Below are positions 51,312 through 59,871 of a DNA stretch of 64,000 nt, piece after piece. Made by a program: the position numbers and the translations under genes. Source of the DNA: Halorussus caseinilyticus (GTDB lineage: Archaea; Halobacteriota; Halobacteria; Halobacteriales; Haladaptataceae); assembly GCF_029338395.1 (NCBI RefSeq), contig NZ_CP119809.1, forward strand, positions 2,790,001-2,854,000. Reading direction: 5' to 3'. The notes beneath the pieces were generated by a model. The model made no database searches. It saw nothing but the letters and a program-made list of their open reading frames with translations, and was not told where the DNA came from. Every line of letters starts with the position of its first letter. The first letter of the stretch is position 1.

Positions 51312-52055
51312 ATGTTTAAGGCTATCGTGAGCGCCGACACGCTCAAGGATACTATCGACTCCGTGGGCGTGCTGGTGGACGAGTGTAAAATCCACCTCGA
51401 AGAGGACGGTCTGGCTATTCGCGCAGTAGACCCCGCCAACGTGGGGATGGTGGACCTCGAACTCGACGCGACCGCCTTCGAGTCCTACGAGGCCGACGGC
51501 GGCATCATCGGCGTCAACCTCGACCGACTCGAAGACATCGCGGGGATGGCCAGCGGCGACCAACCCATCCATCTCGAACTCGACGAGGAGACCCGCAAAC
51601 TCCACATCCAAATCGACGGTCTCGAATACACCCTCGCGCTCATCGACCCCGACTCCATCCGACAGGAACCCGACATTCCGGACCTCGACCTCCCCGCCGA
51701 AATCGTCGTGGAAGGTAAGGACATCGACCGCTCGGTCACGGCCGCCGACATGGTGTCCGACCACATCGCGCTGGCGGTTGACGACGACGCCGAGACCTTC
51801 GTCGTGGAGGCCGAAGGCGACACCGACGACGTGCGCCTCGAACTCGACAAGGAGGACCTCGTTCACCTGCAAGCCGGTCCCGCCCGCTCGCTCTTTAGCC
51901 TCGACTACCTCAAGGACATGAACAAGGCCATCCCGAGCGACGCCGAGGTCCGCGTCGAACTCGGCGAGGAGTTCCCCGTCAAACTCCACTTCGACATCGC
52001 AGAAGGCAAGGGCAACGTCACGTTCATGCTCGCGCCGCGCATCCAGAGCGACTAA
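51312..52055 (+). CDS. pcn: DNA polymerase sliding clamp PCNA
   Basis: 247 residues, one PCNA subunit; three form the ring. Landmarks are [20 protein letters not shown], the acidic [38 protein letters not shown], and the interdomain and loop segments [16 protein letters not shown] and [15 protein letters not shown]-terminal [10 protein letters not shown] ends the ring. It tethers DNA polymerases and other PIP-box proteins and is loaded by RFC. Surface charges are strongly acidic, as in other halophile clamps. It is a stand-alone gene with a TATA box about 28 bases before the ATG. Confidence 0.98.
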   Translation: MFKAIVSADTLKDTIDSVGVLVDECKIHLEEDGLAIRAVDPANVGMVDLELDATAFESYEADGGIIGVNLDRLEDIAGMASGDQPIHLELDEETRKLHIQIDGLEYTLALIDPDSIRQEPDIPDLDLPAEIVVEGKDIDRSVTAADMVSDHIALAVDDDAETFVVEAEGDTDDVRLELDKEDLVHLQAGPARSLFSLDYLKDMNKAIPSDAEVRVELGEEFPVKLHFDIAEGKGNVTFMLAPRIQSD

Positions 52056-52145
52056 CCGCCCGCTCGCGGAACGCTCAGCTTCTCCTTCGACTCTCGAAAC
52101 GAACAGCGGGGACCACGAACGGCCCGGTCCGTCGCCGACGGAAGG

Positions 52146-52736
52146 CTACAGGCTCCGGTCGATGACCGCTTTCGCGGCCTCGGCCTTCTCCTTCCATCCG
52201 TAGCCCGACTCGTAGACGTGGCGCTTCTTGTTCACGAGTTCCTCGGGCGAGGACTCCTCGAACCCGCCGCGGGTCCACGTCCCCGTGTCTCGAAGCCAAT
52301 CGACGACGCGCTCGCGGGTCTCGTCCCACGAGAGACCCACCATCTCGTACCACGCAATCATGGCGAAGACGGCGTTGTCGTGGGCACCCGGCACCGAACC
52401 CTTCCGGGCGACGGTCTTGATGGGTTCGACGTTCGGGTCGGTGACGTGTTCCTTGTACTCCTCGGCGGTCAGCAGTTCGAGGTCCCCCTGCTCGTCCTCC
52501 ATCACGCGCTGTTCGCGCTGGAGGCGGTCTAAGGCGGCCTGATGGAGGTTGCTCCACCGCCCGTGGACCGCGTTCCGGAGCGCGTCGTCGGGAAGCGAGT
52601 CGCCCGACAGCACCGCCACGATGTCGGTGTAGGCCTTCTCGATGTCGGACCACGACTCGCCCTCGAACCCGCAGTCGGGACCGTGGAGGCTACTCGTCGT
52701 CCGGCAGTCGGGACATGGGTAGTCGAACCGCGGCAC
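52146..52736 (-). CDS. uncharacterised protein with N-terminal zinc-ribbon-like Cys
   Basis: 196 residues. The N-terminus has Cys at PCPDCRTTSSLHGPDCGFEG, which could bind one zinc. The rest is helical with LSWDETRERVVDWLRDTGTW and RWSNLHQAALDRLQREQRVM. I recognise no catalytic motif. The neighbour pcn on the left is convergent, and the repeat copy D region is upstream. A haloarchaeal conserved hypothetical protein is the safest call. Confidence 0.65.
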   Translation of the reverse strand: MPRFDYPCPDCRTTSSLHGPDCGFEGESWSDIEKAYTDIVAVLSGDSLPDDALRNAVHGRWSNLHQAALDRLQREQRVMEDEQGDLELLTAEEYKEHVTDPNVEPIKTVARKGSVPGAHDNAVFAMIAWYEMVGLSWDETRERVVDWLRDTGTWTRGGFEESSPEELVNKKRHVYESGYGWKEKAEAAKAVIDRSL

Positions 52737-52857
52737 GACTCGGAGTGTGTCTTTCCGAGTACAAAACTCGTCTGATTCGCTCCGATTCGGTTCGGTGTTG
52801 GGGTTGATTGTCTGGTCGTGGGTCGTCTGTGGTCCGGGAGCGACGAAGACGAGAAGT

Positions 52858-52990
52858 AGCTAGCTTCAGGCGTGAACCAATCAGACCGCCACCGCACCGC
52901 CACCGCGGGCCACGCCCTCCCCAACCGACTCGACGCCGCGCGAAACGGCTTCCCGTGAGACCGCCGCAGGCGCTCGCTCTCGGGAGACCC
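52858..52990 (-). repeat. dispersed repeat family 1, copy D (reverse orientation)
   Basis: Read on the minus strand, it contains GAGTCGGTTGGGGAGGGCGT then GGCCCGCGGTGGCGGTGCGG to GATTGGTTCACGCCTGAAG and CTAGC (52858-52883). The 5' part carries other short inverted repeats (GAGAGCGAGCGCCTGCGGC) and lacks the GCTGGCGCG arm seen in the plus copies. It occupies the gap upstream of the MOSC gene; the rest of that gap shows nothing else. Confidence 0.75.
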
Positions 52991-53037
52991 GCCGCGCGAC
53001 CGGAGCGAATTAAGTAGTTCGGCTTCGAGACCCGACC

Positions 53038-53478
53038 ATGAACGGAACCGGAACTGTCGAGGCGATTCACCTCGCGCCCGAGTCGGGCGCGGACACCGAG
53101 TCGGTCGAATCGGTCGAAGCACTCGCCGGACGGGGCCTGCGCGACGACCGGCACTTCGACGGCGACGGCGCGGACCTGACCCTCATCGAGGCCGAGGCCC
53201 TCGAATCCGCCGCCGAGGGAGACGGCATCTCGCTCGACGACGGCGACCACCGGCGCAACCTCACCACGCGGGACGCCGCGCTGAACCACCTCGTCGGCGA
53301 GCGATTCCGCGTCGGCGGAGTCGTCTGCGAGGGGGTCGAACTCTGCGAACCCTGCGGACACCTCGAATCGCTGACCGACGAGGGCGCGGTGTCGGCGCTC
53401 GTCCACCGCGGGGGTCTCGAAGCCGACATCGTGGAGTCGGGCAGTGTCGAGGTCGGCGACGAACTCGAACCGCTGTAG
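53038..53478 (+). CDS. MOSC domain protein
   Basis: 146 residues of a short MOSC (molybdenum cofactor sulfurase C-terminal) domain. The N-terminus is IHLAPESGADTESVESVEAL, then RDDRHFDGDGADLTLIEAEA, HRRNLTTRDAALNHLVGERF and the Cys motif VELCEPCGHLESL. MOSC proteins act on sulfur or Mo-cofactor-bound metabolites, and the C-x-x-C may hold the metal or a persulfide. It is a stand-alone single-domain version. It ends 40 bases before the next plus-strand gene. Confidence 0.9.
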   Translation: MNGTGTVEAIHLAPESGADTESVESVEALAGRGLRDDRHFDGDGADLTLIEAEALESAAEGDGISLDDGDHRRNLTTRDAALNHLVGERFRVGGVVCEGVELCEPCGHLESLTDEGAVSALVHRGGLEADIVESGSVEVGDELEPL

Positions 53479-53518
53479 GCGACCCAAGAACTTTGGTCCC
53501 GACCTGACGAGCGAACGC

Positions 53519-53944
53519 ATGAACGCTCCGCGCTCGCGCCGGTCGGTCGTCGGGTCGGCCGCGACAACGCTCGCGGTCGGACTGGCGGGATGCACCGACG
53601 AGTCGCCCGAGAACGTCGAGAGCGTCCACGTCTCGAACTGGCACGCCGAACCGCACATCGTCTCGGTCGCGGTGTCGGTGGACGGCGAGCGGCGCGTCTC
53701 CCGGACGGTAGACGTGCCGAGCGTGACCGAGAGAGACGACGCGACCGTACCCGGACAGGTGACAATCGACGAGACCTTCCCCGGACCGGGGTACGTCGGG
53801 AAGCGGACCTACGAGGTGACCGCCGCCCTCGACGGCGGGACGCCGACGACCGAATCCACGACGACCGGCGAGGGGTTCGACAGCATCGGCGTCCGCGTCG
53901 GCGAGGACGCCGCGCTCACCGTCGGATTCGCGGACGCGGTGTAA
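53519..53944 (+). CDS. Tat lipoprotein of unknown function
   Basis: 141 residues from MNAPRSRRSVVGSAATTLAV, with an RR motif and a lipobox LAGCTDE, so it is a Tat-exported lipoprotein. The mature part resembles a small immunoglobulin-like beta sandwich (VESVHVSNWHAEPHIVSVAV; VGKRTYEVTAALDGGTP), as seen in several haloarchaeal lipoproteins. No enzymatic motif is visible. It lies 40 bases after the MOSC gene, likely the same transcript. The pseudogene below converges with it. Confidence 0.75.
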   Translation: MNAPRSRRSVVGSAATTLAVGLAGCTDESPENVESVHVSNWHAEPHIVSVAVSVDGERRVSRTVDVPSVTERDDATVPGQVTIDETFPGPGYVGKRTYEVTAALDGGTPTTESTTTGEGFDSIGVRVGEDAALTVGFADAV

Positions 53945-53951
53945 TTACCCG

Positions 53952-54611
53952 TTACCCCTCGCTCTCGACGTATTTCAACAGCGTCTGCTGGACGTACCGG
54001 GTCTCGCCGTCCCAGTCAGTGAGGTACTCCTCCCGGGAGAGGGTCGGCACGAAGTGGAAGTTGTCGCGTCCGTCGGCCAGTCGCTCGAACTTCTCGCGGT
54101 AGGCGACGTCGTCTTCCCACCCGGTCCCGAGGAAGAGCCAGAAGTCCCGCTCGGTGCCCTCGTACACGTCGCGGCCCTCCTCAAAGGTGTACGCTATCGT
54201 GTTCCGGAATGGGGCGACCCCCGTGCCAGTACAGCGAAACACCACGTCCCGCTCGGAGGGTTGTCGCACCGTGAAGTCGCCGTTCGGTCCCCGGAGCGTG
54301 ACGTACTGGCCCGGCACGAACTCGATGTCGGTCTCGGACTCGTGAAACCAGACCTGCATCAGCGACGGAAACGTCCGTTGGGCGCGCTGTCGGAGCGCCG
54401 AAATCTTGGCGGTGAGCGCGTCCGAGAGGTCGTAGCCGTCCCACGCCTCGCGGAGTCGTTCTCACTCGAGACTGCCGTCGCTCCCCGCCTCGTCGAGTAG
54501 TTGCTATTCGTCCACGTTCCGGAGGGTCTGGCGCACCTCCTCGGCGATTTCGTCCGACCTGTCGCGGTCCATCGGTTCGGCCAGCACGACTTCCGCCCGT
54601 TCGGTAATCAT
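53952..54611 (-). pseudogene. decayed ferredoxin-NADP reductase-like gene
   Basis: A single minus-strand frame from the ATG at 54611 (MITERAEVVLAEPMDRDRSD) to the stop at 53952, with two nonsense codons in frame: TAG after NVDE (about 54504-54506) and TGA after GSLE (about 54468-54470). The remainder reads as an FAD/NAD-binding reductase (FVPGQYVTLRGPNGDFTVRQ; FRCTGTGVAPFRNTIAY; FLGTGWEDDVAYREKFERLA). A segment between the FAD and NAD parts seems deleted, and the C-terminal NAD-binding end is missing. The piece after the last stop (53952-54359) is still open but would lack the FAD domain. Confidence 0.78.
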
Positions 54612-54782
54612 CGGTAACTCCTCGGCCGCCTCGGGGTGAGACACGTGGTCCCGAACAGTCACGGGACGCTAGTGGGCGCGAAGCCGATTAAATCACGTGG
54701 TGAGCAGGGAGATAGGAACACTAGATTTTCATGCCCCTCGACTAGTTGTTTAGTCTATTATTTATTCCAAAGTTTATTGATA

Positions 54783-55904
54783 ATGTGTGGTAGATATGAG
54801 AGTATGAGTGATAATGGTTGGGTCGCATCTGATGCGACGAAGTACAAGTTTCACGACCAAAGACCGAACTGGATAAGTTTGGCGGCTGTTGCTGTCGCGG
54901 TAGATGATATCAAGTCCTTCAACGATTGCTATTTTGAGATAGTAAAGAAAAAGTCCGAGGAGTACGGTATCAAAACAGAGCATCCGATAATTAAAGATGA
55001 AGACATCACTCGGTGGGTGACGGACTGGGAGAGGGAAGATGCAAGACAAGATATCGTTACGGAACTACTCTCGATAGATACGATTCGGGAGGTTCAATTC
55101 GTCGAGACCTCACTTGACCCTCAGTGGGTCACTCTGTTCGACGAAAATGAAGACGATAAAAAGAGGATGGAATCTCAGAAGTTCATGAACGACTTTTTAG
55201 AAAAATACTACAACGTAGTTGCTATTTGGGAGTATCTTCGAAAAAAGAAGACTCGCCCCCAGCATCTACCGTATGAAGACTGGCCGATTCATAAAAACGT
55301 CCTTACAGATGACTTCGGAGGACAGATTTCGGAAGCATGGCTAGATGTAGGTAAGATAGCCGACGATATTCGCGTAATACCCCAAGGAGACAAGACCTAC
55401 CCCTTACTCTCGCTGGCTGATTTGACGATGGACATGGTGAAACAGCAGGTAGAAGAATGGGACGAACAAGAGATATACGAGTTCTTGAAGGAAATCACTC
55501 CGGAAGAATCTGCCTACGTGGATTCAAAAGCTATTGACCACGGGTCGGATTTAGAAAAACTAGTCCCGCACACGACCGAGAGCATCCGGACGATTCTCCA
55601 TTACCCGAGTCCAGTAGTTCACATCGAAACAGGAAACTCAATGAACGCAAAAAAGGCGAAGTCGCTTGACATCTTCGAACACGCCTGCAAATTCGCGCAA
55701 GAAAACGATGGTTGCGTGAAGTTCTTCAACGAAAACCACGACCGGGACTTCGTAACGAATGAGGACTACCTCATAACGTTAGACTCTCAAATTAGCTCTC
55801 TCGCGGACTATGAGGAATTGAACGACAGGAAATCCGTGACGGTAATGAACAGAAGCGAGGCGATGGCTTTTTTCGGAAATCGTCTATCCGATACGGACGA
55901 ATAG
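54783..55904 (+). CDS. AT-rich orphan gene of unknown function
   Basis: 373 residues from MCGRYESMSDNG, or 366 from the second ATG at 54804. Composition is Asp, Glu, Lys, Ile-rich with AT-rich codons, unlike neighbours. Possible RNase H-like fold of the DUF3800 kind is suggested by ISLAAVAVAVDDIKSFNDCY and a late segment YPLLSLADLTMDMVKQQVEE, but the usual Y-x-D-E-S/G signature is not clear, so this is a weak inference. The promoter region is strongly AT-rich (attatttattcc). Twin hairpins follow the stop. It may be a recently acquired, possibly defence-related gene. Confidence 0.6.
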   Translation: MCGRYESMSDNGWVASDATKYKFHDQRPNWISLAAVAVAVDDIKSFNDCYFEIVKKKSEEYGIKTEHPIIKDEDITRWVTDWEREDARQDIVTELLSIDTIREVQFVETSLDPQWVTLFDENEDDKKRMESQKFMNDFLEKYYNVVAIWEYLRKKKTRPQHLPYEDWPIHKNVLTDDFGGQISEAWLDVGKIADDIRVIPQGDKTYPLLSLADLTMDMVKQQVEEWDEQEIYEFLKEITPEESAYVDSKAIDHGSDLEKLVPHTTESIRTILHYPSPVVHIETGNSMNAKKAKSLDIFEHACKFAQENDGCVKFFNENHDRDFVTNEDYLITLDSQISSLADYEELNDRKSVTVMNRSEAMAFFGNRLSDTDE

Positions 55905-55931
55905 AGATGCGTCTGTGAGAAGCTTATTAAT

Positions 55932-55982
55932 GCGGTTCCGGGGAGGGAACCGCGAGAATACGCGTCCCGGAGAGGGACGCGT
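55932..55982 (+). terminator. twin hairpins with GG-A-G purine loops
   Basis: Hairpin 1 is GCGGTTCC (55932-55939) with GGAACCGC (55946-55953), loop GGGGAG. Hairpin 2 is ACGCGTCCC (55960-55968) with GGGACGCGT (55974-55982), loop GGAGA. They start 27 bases after the orphan gene stop. The purine-rich loops are nearly the same although the stems differ. It is a terminator or RNA-protein site. Confidence 0.65.
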
Positions 55983-56039
55983 CGTGTACGATACTTAGAC
56001 TTCTTCGTATAAAAAGGTTATCAAAATGCTTCCATGGAG

Positions 56040-56831
56040 TCAGTTCCACGCCGCGTCGTCGGGGTCCACCAGTCGCTCGCGTTCTTCGATGGCGTCGATG
56101 CGGGCCACCTCGTCGTCCGAGAGGTCAGGGACCTCGAAGTTGGCCCGGAGGTGGTCCTCGCCCGTGGCCTTCGGGATGGGGACTACGCCGTCGCGCTGGC
56201 AGAGCCACGCGAGACTCACGGTCTCCGGGGTGGTGTCGTGCGACTCCGCAATCTCGGCCAGCACGTCCACGTCGCCCGCCTCGCCCTGCATCAGCGGCGA
56301 GTAGGCGACGACGGCGATGTCGTGGTCGCGGCAGTACTCCAGCAGGTCGTCTTGGGGGAGCAGTGGGTGCATCTCGACCTGATTCGCCGCGACGGATGCG
56401 TCCAAAATCTCGCGGGCCTCGTCCAGCAGGTCGGTCGTGAAGTTACTGACCGCGACACGTTCGGTCTTCCCCTCCTCGCGCAACTCGTCGAACACCGGCA
56501 GGGTCGCCTCGGCGTCGTAAGCCTTCATCGGCCAGTGGACGTACAGCAGGTCCACGGACTCAACGCCGAGTCGGTCGAGGCTCTCTGCGGTCGTCTCACG
56601 GGCGTCCTCGGGCGCGAGGTTCGAGGGGTGGACCTTCGTGGCGAGGAACACGTCTTCTCGGGGGACCTCGCTCTCGGCGATGCCCTCGCCGACCGCTTTC
56701 TCGTTGTCGTACATCTGGGCAGTATCGATGTGTCGATAGCCGATTTCGAGCGCCTCGCGGACCGTCTCGGCGCACTGGTCGGGGTCGTCGTTGCCGGACG
56801 TGCCGAGACCCGGACTCGGAATGGTCGTCAT
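56040..56831 (-). CDS. aldo/keto reductase
   Basis: 263 residues of the AKR family. The catalytic tetrad is visible: Asp in HIDTAQMYDNEKAVGEG with Tyr, Lys in VFLATKVHPSN, and His in LLYVHWPMKAY. Later motifs are QVEMHPLLPQDDLLEYCRDH and VVPIPKATGEDHLRANFEVP, which bind NADPH. The start is MTTIPSPGLGTSG. A longer upstream frame from 57020 is unlikely, because it would be Arg/Ala-rich low-complexity with no family match. Confidence 0.93.
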   Translation of the reverse strand: MTTIPSPGLGTSGNDDPDQCAETVREALEIGYRHIDTAQMYDNEKAVGEGIAESEVPREDVFLATKVHPSNLAPEDARETTAESLDRLGVESVDLLYVHWPMKAYDAEATLPVFDELREEGKTERVAVSNFTTDLLDEAREILDASVAANQVEMHPLLPQDDLLEYCRDHDIAVVAYSPLMQGEAGDVDVLAEIAESHDTTPETVSLAWLCQRDGVVPIPKATGEDHLRANFEVPDLSDDEVARIDAIEERERLVDPDDAAWN

Positions 56832-56949
56832 GGTCGGTGGGTGTTCGGCCGGGAGGAAAAAGCTACGCGCGTCGGCAACCCGTCGGACGCTCGGGGAGAC
56901 GGACGCGAGCGAACCAAAGAGCGAAGGGCGCGCGCCGAGACGATAGCGT

Positions 56950-57174
56950 ATGACCCGAGACGGCGCTCCGTGGCGAGTCCTCGGCATCGGCGGCGTGGCG
57001 AGCCTCTGTTGCGTCGGCACTTCGGCCGTCGGCGGGGCGGCGCTGGCGAGCGGTGCGGTCGCTGGCGGACTGGGCGCGGGCGTCGTGCAGGTGCTGGTGA
57101 CGGTGCTGACGGTCGGGGTTTTGGGACTGGCGTGGAGCGCGTTCGGTCCGGACCCGAAGTGCGAGTGCGACTAG
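56950..57174 (+). CDS. small membrane protein with Cys pair
   Basis: 74 residues: MTRDGAPWRVLGIGGVASLC enters TM1 with adjacent cysteines (LCCVG), then TM2 (VVQVLVTVLTVGVLGLAWSA) and a Cys-containing tail (DPKCECD). The two Cys pairs might bind a metal, but no family is recognised. The stop codon overlaps the convergent cupin stop: both strands share TAG-type codons at 57171-57174. Confidence 0.65.
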   Translation: MTRDGAPWRVLGIGGVASLCCVGTSAVGGAALASGAVAGGLGAGVVQVLVTVLTVGVLGLAWSAFGPDPKCECD

Positions 57175-57635
57175 TCGAACCGGCCGGTCTCCGCGCCGCA
57201 GTCCTCGCAAGTCGTCACGAGACCCCCATCGTCGGCGCGTCCGATGGCGTTCGAGGTTCGGTCGCCGCAGTCGGGACACTCCCGGCGCAGGTCGAGTTCG
57301 CCGCCGTCCTGCGGTGCGCCGAGTGCGAGCGCGACGACTCGCTCGTCGCCGCGGTTGGTTCCCCGCTGGTACTCGCCGGGCGCGAACCGGACGGCTTCGC
57401 CCGCGGCGGCTTGCACGTCGCCGTCGTCGGTCTCGAAGGTGACGGTGCCCGACTGGACGTAGAAGACCTCTTCCTGCTCGGCGTGGGCGTGGTAACCGAA
57501 CGCGAAACTGTCGCCCGGCGCGAGTTCGAAGTAGTTCAGCGCGAGGTCCGTCGCGCCGAGCGCGCGGGTGAGGGGTCGTTTCACGTCCGCGGGGCCGGTT
57601 CGAGATTCGACGTGTTCGACGTTGACCTTCTCCAT
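57171..57635 (-). CDS. cupin with C-terminal zinc ribbon
   Basis: 154 residues from MEKVNVEHVES. The cupin core is LAPGDSFAFGYHAHAEQEEV (metal-binding His/Glu set, first cupin motif), then VFYVQSGTVTFETDDGDVQA and VRFAPGEYQRGTN (second motif). The final 40 residues form a zinc ribbon with CPDC and CEDC pairs (RRECPDCGDRTSNAIGRAD). Such fusions are known among haloarchaeal small cupins of unknown substrate. The ORF continues upstream nine codons to another ATG, and the later start is preferred because it begins MEKVN before the family start. Confidence 0.85.
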   Translation of the reverse strand: MEKVNVEHVESRTGPADVKRPLTRALGATDLALNYFELAPGDSFAFGYHAHAEQEEVFYVQSGTVTFETDDGDVQAAAGEAVRFAPGEYQRGTNRGDERVVALALGAPQDGGELDLRRECPDCGDRTSNAIGRADDGGLVTTCEDCGAETGRFD

Positions 57636-57819
57636 GAGCGTCCCGACGTAGGCCCGCGACAAAATCCCAGTGGAGTCGGGTCCGACGCGGAGCTTTCGGT
57701 CGCCGACCGCGCTCGGCCAACCCTATTTAAAACCTTCCGACCGCACTCGCGGCCGAAAGCCCCAAATCCGGCCCGTCACGCGATTTTAGCCCGACCTAAA
57801 CCCCGATGTCTCGTCGGTA

Positions 57820-57850
57820 GTTTTAAATGAAGGACCGTGTTTTAAGTACT
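57820..57850 (+). promoter_or_regulatory. AT-rich promoter region of the ferredoxin gene
   Basis: Two TATA-like motifs, GTTTTAAATG (57820-57829) and TTTAAGTAC (57841-57849), precede the ferredoxin ATG at 57882; the second fits a start of transcription near 57870. Confidence 0.5.
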
Positions 57851-57875
57851 CCGTCGCCGAAGCAGGTGTAGGTGA

Positions 57876-58202
<327 letters not shown>

Positions 58203-58257
58203 CTACGCACTCTTTCTCTCGAAGCGAAACCGAAAGCGCGAGCGACGAGCGAAGCGA

Positions 58258-58422
58258 CTACTCCGGTCGGTCCACGTCTAACTCTTGGCGGAGGTACGCC
58301 AGCGCGTCCGTCTCCGCGAGGTACTCGAACTGCTCGCGGAAGTGGGTCTCGCAGAGACCGACACGCACGCCGTTCAGTTCGGGGGCGAACGACGCGTCGC
58401 GGTCGCAGTAGTGACACCGCAT
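58258..58422 (-). CDS. small Cys/His protein (DUF6757-like)
   Basis: 54 residues, MRCHYCDRDASFAPELNGVR with CHYC, then VGLCETHFREQFEYLAETDA with a further Cys and His, giving one CCCH zinc site. This matches the short haloarchaeal protein family that ends in VDRPE. It stands upstream (minus strand) of a GC-rich gap with the last repeat copy. Confidence 0.7.
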   Translation of the reverse strand: MRCHYCDRDASFAPELNGVRVGLCETHFREQFEYLAETDALAYLRQELDVDRPE

Positions 58423-58559
58423 ATCACGGGATACTCGGTCACGGAATTTAACCCCTGCGTTCGGGCGGCCGAACCCGTCCGGTCGGCGAGCGTCGAACGT
58501 CGTCGTCGGCCGCGAACCGGTCCCTAACACGGGTTCGCGGATTGTTACCGACTACGGGA

Positions 58560-58690
58560 CGCGCACCGCGAGCGCCGTCGGCGCTCGCGGTGCGGGGAGG
58601 AACGGGGCGCGGTGCGGTGGCGGTCTCACTGGTGTCGGTATCAGTAGCGGTGCGGTGGTGGTCGTGATTGGCTCAAGCAGTCGTCCGCTC
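58560..58690 (+). repeat. weak copy of dispersed repeat family 1 (copy E)
   Basis: The segment contains GGTGCGGTGGCGGTCTCACT and TGCGGTGGTGGTCGTGATTG followed by GCTCAAGCAGTCG, similar to the GTGCGG...GATTGGTTCAAG end of the other copies, but the GGTTGGGGAGGG part is not found. It lies in the 357-bp gap between the small Cys/His gene and the PHP gene; otherwise that gap holds only an AT-rich tract (58725-58775). Confidence 0.4.
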
Positions 58691-58780
58691 CGGCGCTTCT
58701 CTCGTCGTCGGGAGAAGAAATAAGCGCGTTTAAGAAATATAAATATTTCTCAAAGAAATTTAAATATGGTCTAAAGACAG

Positions 58781-59572
58781 CTAAAGATTCACCGACGACC
58801 GGAAGTGCCGGTACTCGGGTTTCGAGAGACCCGCCTTGCCGAGTTCGTCGTCGTGGGCGTCGCTCCCGCCGGTCGGAATCAGGTCGTGGTCGGCGATGGC
58901 GCGCTCGACGGGACGGGAATCGAACTCCTCGCCGTAGGGGTAATACCGCTCGACGGCATCGAGGCGACTGGTCAACTCCAGCGCGGCCTCCGGGTCGTCG
59001 TAGCGGTACGGGTGGGCCAGTCCGACGAGACCGCAGGCGTCTTCGAGGAGTTCGACGCCGCGTTCGAACGATGTCACGTCGCGCGCGACGAAGCAGGGAC
59101 CGTCGTTGCCGATGAGGTCGTCGAACACCGCGGGCACCTCGTCGTACCCGCTGTCGGGATGTTCGACGACGGCGCGGGCGACGTGAGGCCTGCCGAGACC
59201 CTCGCGCGCTTCGATGCCGAGGTCGATGCCGAGACGGTCTTCGACGTTCTCGATGATTCGCCGCCCGCGGTCCTTGCGGTCGGCCTGAATCCGGTCGAGT
59301 TCGTCCACGAGGTCCGGCGTCGGGGTCACGCCGTAGCCCAGTAGGTCCACTCGCTCGCCGTCCTCGGGTTCGACTCGCAACTCGATGCCGTGGACCACCG
59401 TCACGCCCTCGAACGCCGTCACCGGCGTCGGGAGTTCCGGGTGGAGTCGGTCGTGGTCGGTGACGGCTACGACCGAGACGCCCGCGTCACGGGCGGCCGC
59501 GGGTACCTCCGACAGTTCCATCTCGCCGTCGGAGTTGGTCGTGTGGACGTGTAGGTCCGCGAAGACGCTCAT
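58781..59572 (-). CDS. PHP-domain phosphoesterase
   Basis: 263 residues from MSVFADLHVHTTNSDGEMEL. Metal-binding motifs of the PHP family are HVHTTNSDG, AVTDHDRLHPE, TVVHGIELRV, GLVGLAHPYRYDD and TGGSDAHDDE. PHP phosphoesterases use three metals; histidinol phosphatases and YciV-type 3',5'-nucleotide phosphatases share the pattern. The start is the ATG immediately before the first motif. The target is unknown. Confidence 0.9.
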   Translation of the reverse strand: MSVFADLHVHTTNSDGEMELSEVPAAARDAGVSVVAVTDHDRLHPELPTPVTAFEGVTVVHGIELRVEPEDGERVDLLGYGVTPTPDLVDELDRIQADRKDRGRRIIENVEDRLGIDLGIEAREGLGRPHVARAVVEHPDSGYDEVPAVFDDLIGNDGPCFVARDVTSFERGVELLEDACGLVGLAHPYRYDDPEAALELTSRLDAVERYYPYGEEFDSRPVERAIADHDLIPTGGSDAHDDELGKAGLSKPEYRHFRSSVNL

Positions 59573-59644
59573 ACCTTCAGAAAGAGGTGAGTCGCCGAAA
59601 ACGCTTCGTTCGACTCGTCGCAGTGACCGGGGAAGCAAAAGTGA

Positions 59645-59735
59645 GAGACTCGGAAAGCTCCCGCACGCTCGCGGGACCGCGAGCGGGCGGGGCTTTCCTC
59701 CCTGTCGGGTGGTCGGCCGGGCGCGTTCCGTAGTT
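59645..59735. repeat. GAAAGC hairpin family, complete copy
   Basis: It begins CGGAAAGCTCCCGC, has a central inverted part and ends GGGCGGGGCTTTCC, then CTCCCTGTCGGGTGGTCGGCC, a tail shared with the end of the 7.7-8.0 kb region. The outer ends form an inverted repeat. It lies just upstream of the PHP gene and far from the DUF5789 promoter. Confidence 0.6.
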
Positions 59736-59840
59736 TGTGGCACCGAGCGCCCGCCGTCAGTTGGTAGGCCCGCCGTCACGCCCCCGTCGGCTAGCCTTCC
59801 TTAGATACCTTAAATTCTGCAATGGCCTACCGCAGGAAGA

Positions 59841-59850
59841 TTTATAATTA
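59841..59850 (+). promoter_or_regulatory. TATA box of DUF5789 gene
   Basis: TTTATAATTA lies about 27 bases before the ATG at 59872, which supports that start over the upstream GTG. Confidence 0.65.
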
Positions 59851-59871
59851 ACTTTGATGTAGGTGCTGTCG

